Positions 58,707 to 64,000 of a stretch of DNA of 64,000 nt are shown piece after piece. The stretch is from G013214665 sp964649815. Lineage in GTDB: Bacteria; Pseudomonadota; Alphaproteobacteria; Rhodobacterales; Rhodobacteraceae. The stretch is taken from positions 34,582 to 98,581 of the forward strand of contig CAZYQC010000005.1 of assembly GCA_964649815.1 (NCBI GenBank), written 5' to 3'. Positions within the stretch are counted from its first letter, which is position 1. Every line of letters starts with the position of its first letter. The notes below the pieces were generated by a model, which was given only the letters and a program-made list of their open reading frames with translations, ran no database searches and had not been told where the DNA came from. A program made the position numbers and the translations under genes.

Positions 58707-60263
58707 ATGGAATTGTTTGACGATGAGACAGACGCGCCCGGACCAGGCAATGCACCTGAGTTTTCCGTCACGGAGATATCGGGCGCGATCAAGCGTGTCA
58801 TAGAAGGTGAGTTCAGCCATGTCCGCATTCGAGGAGAGCTTGGCCGCGTTTCACGTCCAAGATCGGGGCATGTCTATCTGGATCTGAAAGACGACCGCTC
58901 GGTCATTTCGGGAGTCATCTGGAAAGGCGTCGCCGCCCGGCTGGAAACCGCGCCCGAAGAAGGGATGGAGGTGATCGCGACCGGGCGGATCACCACCTTT
59001 GGTGGCCAGTCAAAGTACCAGATCGTGATCGAAGATCTCGCGCCTGCGGGCATGGGCGCGTTGATGGCGCTCTTGGAAAAGCGGAAAGCTGCGCTGCAGG
59101 CCGAAGGTCTGTTTGACCAGAGCCGCAAGAAACCCTTGCCCTATTTGCCCGAGATCATCGGCGTTGTGACATCGCCGTCCGGCGCGGTGATCCGCGATAT
59201 CCTGCATCGCTTGCGCGACCGCTTTCCCCGCAAGGTTCTGATTTGGCCCGTCGCCGTCCAAGGGGCAAAATGCGCGCCCGAGGTCGCCCGCGCCATCGCC
59301 GGTTTCAATGCGCTTACGCCCGGAGGGGCGTTGCCGCGCCCCGATGTGATCATCGTCGCGCGTGGCGGAGGGTCAGTGGAAGACCTTTGGGGGTTCAACG
59401 AAGAAATCGTGGCGCGCGCTGCTGCGGCGTCTGACATACCGCTGATTTCAGCGGTTGGTCACGAAACGGACACCACGCTAATCGACTATGTTGCGGACCG
59501 TCGTGCGCCAACGCCAAGCGCTGCGGCAGAGATGTCGGTGCCGGTCCGGCATGAATTGATTGCGTGGCTCGACGGGCAGGGCGCCCGTATGTCAGCGATG
59601 CTAAGCCAGGCTCTTGATCGGAAGCGCCAAAGGCTGCGTGACCTATCGCGCGCTTTGCCCAAGCCAGAGGCGCTGTTGGAGGCCCCTCAACAACGGCTCG
59701 ATATGCTGGCGGACCGATTGGGGCCTGCGCTTATTTCGGGCGTGCAGCAGCGAAAGGTGCGGTTGGCGGATCGTTCAGGATTGCTGCGCCCGTCGATTCT
59801 GCGCCGGATGATTCAGGCCGAGAGACAGCGCATGGCGCAATCAACGGATCGGCTTGGCCCCGCTTTGGCACGGCGCACTGCGCTGCAAAAAGACCGCTTT
59901 GTAAACCGCGTCAGCAGGTTTGATCCGTCGCTCTTGCGCCGAGAGATCGAGGACAAGCGCGAGGCACTTAACCGCGCAACGGCACGCCTTGGCCAAGTTG
60001 CCCAGGGTGATCTGTCACGCCGCCGCGACCGCCTGGTCGCTTTGGATCGTTTGCGCGAAACACTAAGCTATCGGTCGACCCTCGCGCGCGGCTATGCTGT
60101 GGTCCGCGCCGATGGTGACATCGTCACCAACAAAGCCTCCGCTCAGGGGCAAGCAAATCTCGAGATCGAATTCGCGGATGGGCGGCTCAAAGTCGGCGGA
60201 GCCGCGCGCCGCGCATCGAAAAAGACGCAAGAGGCACCGCCCGAACAGGGCAGCCTATTGTAG
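58707..60263 (+). CDS. xseA: Exodeoxyribonuclease VII large subunit
   Basis: XseA, with XseB, degrades single-stranded DNA in both directions. The 518-residue protein has an N-terminal OB domain (VRIRGELGRVSRPRSGHVYLDLKDDRSVISG-type pattern, residues 37-70), and a catalytic domain with IGVVTSPSGAVIRDILHRL, VARGGGSVEDLW and ISAVGHETDTTLIDYVADRR (about residues 150-275). A long basic coiled-coil follows, with repeated 'ALARRTALQKDRF'-like segments (about 300-450). The Lys/Arg-rich C-terminus (RRASKKTQEAPPEQG) is an extension. xseB is not adjacent. Confidence 0.95.
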   Translation: MELFDDETDAPGPGNAPEFSVTEISGAIKRVIEGEFSHVRIRGELGRVSRPRSGHVYLDLKDDRSVISGVIWKGVAARLETAPEEGMEVIATGRITTFGGQSKYQIVIEDLAPAGMGALMALLEKRKAALQAEGLFDQSRKKPLPYLPEIIGVVTSPSGAVIRDILHRLRDRFPRKVLIWPVAVQGAKCAPEVARAIAGFNALTPGGALPRPDVIIVARGGGSVEDLWGFNEEIVARAAAASDIPLISAVGHETDTTLIDYVADRRAPTPSAAAEMSVPVRHELIAWLDGQGARMSAMLSQALDRKRQRLRDLSRALPKPEALLEAPQQRLDMLADRLGPALISGVQQRKVRLADRSGLLRPSILRRMIQAERQRMAQSTDRLGPALARRTALQKDRFVNRVSRFDPSLLRREIEDKREALNRATARLGQVAQGDLSRRRDRLVALDRLRETLSYRSTLARGYAVVRADGDIVTNKASAQGQANLEIEFADGRLKVGGAARRASKKTQEAPPEQGSLL

Positions 60264-60271
60264 GCACGCTT

Positions 60272-60670
60272 TCAGACGCCGATTTTCGGACCCAAGCACA
60301 CCATCTCTTCACCGAGGTCGCGCGCCTCATAGAGCGGCTCACTGTCATCGCTTCCTTCAAACGTGGCGATCAGGCCATTGCCGCGCTCTTCAAAGGTCCA
60401 ACACTGCAGATCCTCGGGCCGATCGTCGTAAACGAAACAAATGACAGGCCCTTCGTTGAACCAATACCCGTCTTTGCATTCGCCATCGAGAAAGGACCAC
60501 GTGACGCGGCGGTTCTCACGGTAGATTTCCGCGCCATAGCTTTGGCCGTTTTGCTGATAAAACAGTGTCTTGCCGCGTGTATAAGCATCGAATTCCTCGG
60601 CGCTCATGGGATCGGCAAAGGCAGTCAAGGGCAGGGCCCCGAGGACCAGAAGAAAAAGCAAACGATACAT
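60272..60670 (-). CDS. Hypothetical periplasmic protein
   Basis: This 132-residue protein has a signal peptide (YRLLFLLVLGALPLTAFA; cleavage near residue 19). The mature part is acidic and strand-rich and contains three cysteines (GECKDGYW, PVICFVYD, QCWTFEE). It is a small family widespread in Rhodobacterales as far as I can judge from its style, but I do not know a function. The ATG at 60670 is chosen because the signal peptide starts there. It lies 8 bp from the convergent xseA stop and 49 bp downstream of the AlkB-like gene on the same strand. Confidence 0.75.
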   Translation of the reverse strand: MYRLLFLLVLGALPLTAFADPMSAEEFDAYTRGKTLFYQQNGQSYGAEIYRENRRVTWSFLDGECKDGYWFNEGPVICFVYDDRPEDLQCWTFEERGNGLIATFEGSDDSEPLYEARDLGEEMVCLGPKIGV

Positions 60671-60719
60671 GGCATCAGCTTTGCACGCGCGCGGCGCACA
60701 TGCCACTCAGGATCGTTGG

Positions 60720-61700
60720 TTAAGAGGCAATTTGCCGAAAACGTGTTTCGATGGATTTGTCGTGCCACGCATCCGCGCGGTGATCCATCAAACGGTGCCA
60801 CAGGGGCGGCACGAAGGCGATGGCCATCATAAATGGAAGGGCCAGCGGCAGTGTTGGCCGCGTTCCTTCGGCAGAGGCGTCCGCAGACAGGGCACCGTCG
60901 TCATCCGTCGCGTACCAAGCGTGTTCCTTGCCCAAAGGTTTGAACCCCCCGCCGGGCAGCGGTGTACGGGACAATCCATAGTGGCGAACGTAGTCCGCCA
61001 CCAAGAACTGCAATTGGGACAGAAGGGCGAGTATGAGAAACCCAGCAAGCCCTTTCCACCCGCCAAGGGCTGCGAACATCGCGATTGTCGCTGCGCAGAG
61101 GCCCCAATTCACAACGTAAGGGTGGCGCCAAAGAGGTGATCCGTCGAGGCGGGCTTTCTCTGCTTCAAACCCGCTTTGATAGGCGCCAAGCCAGGCTCGG
61201 ACTGTGAAGGCCCAATACCCTTCGCCGATACTGGCGGTGTAGGGGTCATAGGGTGTCGCTGCATTTGCGCGATGTACATGAACATAGGCGCTGGCGTGAT
61301 GGCCGTAGATCAGGCTGGCGAAAAGTGTTGTTCCCAGTTTCGGCAAGCGTCTGGACGGTTTTCGAATAAGCTCATGCGCAACGGATCGCGAGATTTGGCC
61401 GTACCACAGGCCTGCCGCGACCAGCGCGACAATCGCCTGGGCGCCGGAGAACGATGCGACGTTGATGGCAACAGCACAAAGCATCGCAAAATGGAGGGCG
61501 CTTGCCGCGATCAACATAGGAACAGACATAGCGCCCCTTCGGTCCCATCGTGGAAGGATGCGCCAGAATGACAGAACCTGTCCCGCAAACAGCGCCACAA
61601 TCCCCAACCCGGGCCAGAAACCGCCCAGGAAAAGGCCCAAACACATCAGAACTGCCGGGCCAAGCGATGCAAAGGCTGACCAGGTTATGAGAGCAGACAT
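60720..61700 (-). CDS. AlkB-like membrane hydroxylase/desaturase family protein with degenerate histidine boxes
   Basis: This 326-residue polytopic membrane protein has the overall plan of alkane 1-monooxygenase. Box 1 reads HELIRK instead of HELxHK/R. Box 2 (GHHASAYVHVHRAN) keeps only part of the usual histidines. Box 4 (DYVRHYGL) is intact. Box 3 (RHSDHH) is absent, because the segment between EHAWYATDDDG and TLPLALP is about 20 residues shorter than expected. The frame itself is open throughout and ends with the family-like PPLWHRLMDHRADAW. It is probably inactive as a diiron hydroxylase, or it has a changed function. No rubredoxin gene is near. Confidence 0.75.
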   Translation of the reverse strand: MSALITWSAFASLGPAVLMCLGLFLGGFWPGLGIVALFAGQVLSFWRILPRWDRRGAMSVPMLIAASALHFAMLCAVAINVASFSGAQAIVALVAAGLWYGQISRSVAHELIRKPSRRLPKLGTTLFASLIYGHHASAYVHVHRANAATPYDPYTASIGEGYWAFTVRAWLGAYQSGFEAEKARLDGSPLWRHPYVVNWGLCAATIAMFAALGGWKGLAGFLILALLSQLQFLVADYVRHYGLSRTPLPGGGFKPLGKEHAWYATDDDGALSADASAEGTRPTLPLALPFMMAIAFVPPLWHRLMDHRADAWHDKSIETRFRQIAS

Positions 61701-61872
61701 GCACACGGTTTTAACGACGCACTTTGTTCAAACCGTGACCTATTGTGGACGAAGCGCGCGTTTCGAAAACGAAGATCAGCGTGGTTTGCGCCACAGGGCG
61801 TCGTTTTTTGGCTGATCGACAATCTGTGGGGCTGGTAAGGGTCTGCTCACGACAAAAGGGAGCCCGTGCGCA

Positions 61873-63570
61873 ATGGCGTTGGATCAAGGCAAAGACGACC
61901 GTAAAGGCGTCTGGAAATCCGGTAAGGGAAAAGGGCGTGTGCGGCCAAAGGGCCGGGCGCTTGAGGATCAAGCCTGGGCAGAGGTTCAGGACTTGCTAGG
62001 CGATCTCCCGCGTCGACGGGATCTGTTGATCGAACATCTGCATCTGATCCAGGATCGCTTTCGCTGCCTGTCGGCAGGCCATCTGCGCGCTCTGGCCGAA
62101 GAGATGCGCCTGTCGATGGCCGAGGTCTATGAGGTTGCGACCTTTTACGCTCATTTCGATGTGGTCAAAGAAGGTGAGCCAAAGCCGCCCGCTTTGACGA
62201 TCCGCGTCTGTGACAGCCTGTCTTGCGAGTTGGCTGGCGCTCAGCAACTGAAGGCGGCGTTGGAAGACGGGTTGGACCCGACCGAGGTACGTGTTTTGCG
62301 TGCGCCTTGCATGGGCCGCTGCGACACTGCGCCGGTTCTCGAGATTGGTCACAACCACATCGACACTGCGACCGTTGAAAAGGTGCATGCCGCGATCGCG
62401 GCGGATGACACGCATGCGCATGTGCCGGATTATGAAACCTTTGACGCTTACGTCAAAGACGGCGGCTATGACGCTCTGAAAGCGCTGCGCGCGGGCGGCA
62501 ATTGGGAAGACGTGCAAGAAACTGTTCTGGCGTCTGGCCTGCGCGGTTTGGGTGGCGCCGGATTCCCTTCGGGCCGCAAGTGGGGTTTTGTCCGCGCGGC
62601 AGAAGGCCCGCGATACCTGGCCGTAAATGGCGATGAAGGTGAGCCCGGAACCTTCAAAGACCGCTATTACCTTGAGCGCACGCCGCATCTGTTTCTTGAG
62701 GGAATGCTGATTGCGGCCTGGGCCGTCGAGGCAGAAACAGCCTTTATTTACATGCGCGACGAATATCCGGCTGTTCTTGAGATACTCAGAAACGAGATCA
62801 AAGCGCTCGAAGATGCAGGATTGGTTGCACCAGGTTACATCGATTTGCGGCGTGGCGCAGGCGCTTATATCTGCGGCGAAGAAAGCGCCATGATTGAATC
62901 GATCGAAGGCAAGCGCGGTATCCCGCGCCATCGCCCGCCATACGTGGCCCAAGTCGGTATCTTTGATCGCCCGACACTCGTCCACAATGTTGAGACGCTG
63001 CATTGGGTTGCCCGCATTTGTCGCGAAGGTCCTGAGGTTCTAAACAGCACCGAAAAGAACGGACGCACCGGGTTGCGCTCGTATTCTGTATCAGGTCGCG
63101 TTGCGGCGCCGGGCGTTTACCTGTTGCCTGCGGGCTCGACGATCACAGACATTATTGACGCGGCGGGCGGAATGGCGGCTGGCCATACGTTCAAGGCGTA
63201 TCAACCCGGCGGGCCGTCGTCTGGGCTTTTGCCTGCATCGGTAAACGACGTGCCGTTGGACTTTGACACGTTGCAACCGCTTGGCACATTTATTGGCTCG
63301 GCTGCGGTTGTGGTGTTGTCGGATCAGGATAAGGCACGGGACGCTGCGTTGAACATGCTGCGGTTTTTCGAAGACGAAAGCTGTGGGCAATGCACGCCGT
63401 GCCGCGTCGGCTGCGAAAAAGCGGTGAAACTCATGCAGGCAGACAGCTGGGACCAGCCGCTGCTAGAAGAAGTTTGCACAGCAATGGCCGATGCGTCGAT
63501 CTGTGGTTTGGGTCAGGCCGCCCCAAATCCAATTCGTCTGACGATGAAACATTTCGCCGACGAGATCTGA
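61873..63570 (+). CDS. Fused NAD-linked formate dehydrogenase-type gamma/beta subunit (NuoE-NuoF-like)
   Basis: In this 565-residue fusion the N-terminal NuoE/FdsG thioredoxin-like part carries a [2Fe-2S] set in CDSLSCE and APCMGRCD (residues about 114-155). The C-terminal NuoF/FdsB part has LRGLGGAGFPSGRKW (NADH/FMN), NGDEGEPGTFKDR and the [4Fe-4S] motif ESCGQCTPCRVG with a later cysteine. It passes electrons between NAD and iron-sulfur centres. It is not complex I, because no other nuo genes are adjacent and the next gene is ftsY. Formate dehydrogenase alpha (FdsA) is not on the right side in the visible part. The basic N-terminal 30 residues are an extension. GGGAG precedes the ATG. Confidence 0.88.
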   Translation: MALDQGKDDRKGVWKSGKGKGRVRPKGRALEDQAWAEVQDLLGDLPRRRDLLIEHLHLIQDRFRCLSAGHLRALAEEMRLSMAEVYEVATFYAHFDVVKEGEPKPPALTIRVCDSLSCELAGAQQLKAALEDGLDPTEVRVLRAPCMGRCDTAPVLEIGHNHIDTATVEKVHAAIAADDTHAHVPDYETFDAYVKDGGYDALKALRAGGNWEDVQETVLASGLRGLGGAGFPSGRKWGFVRAAEGPRYLAVNGDEGEPGTFKDRYYLERTPHLFLEGMLIAAWAVEAETAFIYMRDEYPAVLEILRNEIKALEDAGLVAPGYIDLRRGAGAYICGEESAMIESIEGKRGIPRHRPPYVAQVGIFDRPTLVHNVETLHWVARICREGPEVLNSTEKNGRTGLRSYSVSGRVAAPGVYLLPAGSTITDIIDAAGGMAAGHTFKAYQPGGPSSGLLPASVNDVPLDFDTLQPLGTFIGSAAVVVLSDQDKARDAALNMLRFFEDESCGQCTPCRVGCEKAVKLMQADSWDQPLLEEVCTAMADASICGLGQAAPNPIRLTMKHFADEI

Positions 63571-63707
63571 TATATTCGACATTCAATGGACCGGTTGGGC
63601 GTACCTTGCCGGTCCACCTTGTTCAGCGCAGTTGTTTGTGCGTCTTGCCCCTTAGTCCCGCCACCGCTAGGGACAAAGAGCACGCAAAACACTGACAAGG
63701 CTGCGCA

Positions 63708-64000
<293 letters not shown>

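Noticed and set aside
61996..63003. 335-codon minus-strand open frame over the FdsG-FdsB fusion
   Set aside because: Shadow of a well-supported gene; no recognisable domain.
61873..63570. NuoE/NuoF of respiratory complex I
   Set aside because: The two parts are fused, with no other nuo gene on either side; the formate-dehydrogenase-type module is a better reading.

Overview
The window looks like chromosome from a marine alphaproteobacterium of the Rhodobacteraceae (Roseobacter group). The evidence is moderately high GC, the gene families present (DUF2842 downstream of purA, an acidic FtsY, an HflKC/DUF2065/DegP block, a fused FdsG-FdsB type NADH dehydrogenase module) and an alphaproteobacterial-type LexA box. 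This placement is inferred from gene content and sequence style; no rRNA or tRNA gene was seen.

Layout. (1) 1-3460, minus strand: branched-chain amino-acid type ABC transporter livHMGF, with livF cut by the window edge and no livK visible. (2) 3724-13715: a GntR regulator and an accessory catabolic cluster. It holds two glutathione transferases, a NIPSNAP protein, a ThDP-dependent enzyme, an NAD(P)H oxidoreductase, an alpha/beta hydrolase, a 3-hydroxyanthranilate-dioxygenase-like cupin, a DHDPS-family aldolase, an aspartate-dehydrogenase homologue and an aldehyde dehydrogenase. Its substrate is unknown. (3) 13844-27072, plus strand: an alginate-type exopolysaccharide locus in three transcription units: outer-membrane barrel-algF-algI-algJ-algX, then alg44-alg8, then algD plus an RTX protein. 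Each unit is preceded by the same inverted repeat (CTATCC-N4-GGATAG) followed by CCTAACC or CCATACC. No algG, algL, algK or algA is present, and the PilZ domain of Alg44 lacks the usual cyclic-di-GMP ligands. (4) 27201-30847, minus: a cytosine-deaminase-like amidohydrolase, an FAD oxidase and a 2-oxoglutarate/Fe(II) oxygenase in one operon. (5) 31069-34368, minus: a 1099-residue secreted RTX protein built of four large repeats in A-B-A-B order.

(6) 34896-50001: mostly housekeeping. Genes include a receiver-only response regulator, purA, DUF2842, a large acidic protein, thiN, an EamA transporter, an Stf0 sulfotransferase, a cupin, a frameshifted thioredoxin-like pseudogene, sdaA, rpiA, a MarR-GNAT fusion, gor, hflK, hflC and DUF2065. 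(7) 50059-64000: an NTF2-like protein, a LuxR-GAF regulator, a DegP protease, PhzF, a peptidoglycan-binding lipoprotein, an MDR oxidoreductase, a relic of the SOS mutagenesis polymerase gene dnaE2 still carrying its LexA box, ferredoxin, a VCBS protein, purD, xseA, an AlkB-like membrane protein with lost histidine ligands, the FdsG-FdsB fusion, and the start of ftsY with a hexanucleotide repeat.

The most distinctive system is the exopolysaccharide locus. It has the synthase pair (Alg8/Alg44), the precursor enzyme (AlgD), a complete O-acetylation set (AlgF, I, J, X), an exporter candidate and an RTX protein, apparently under one shared DNA-binding regulator. It would make an acetylated polymannuronate-like polymer without a locally encoded epimerase or lyase.
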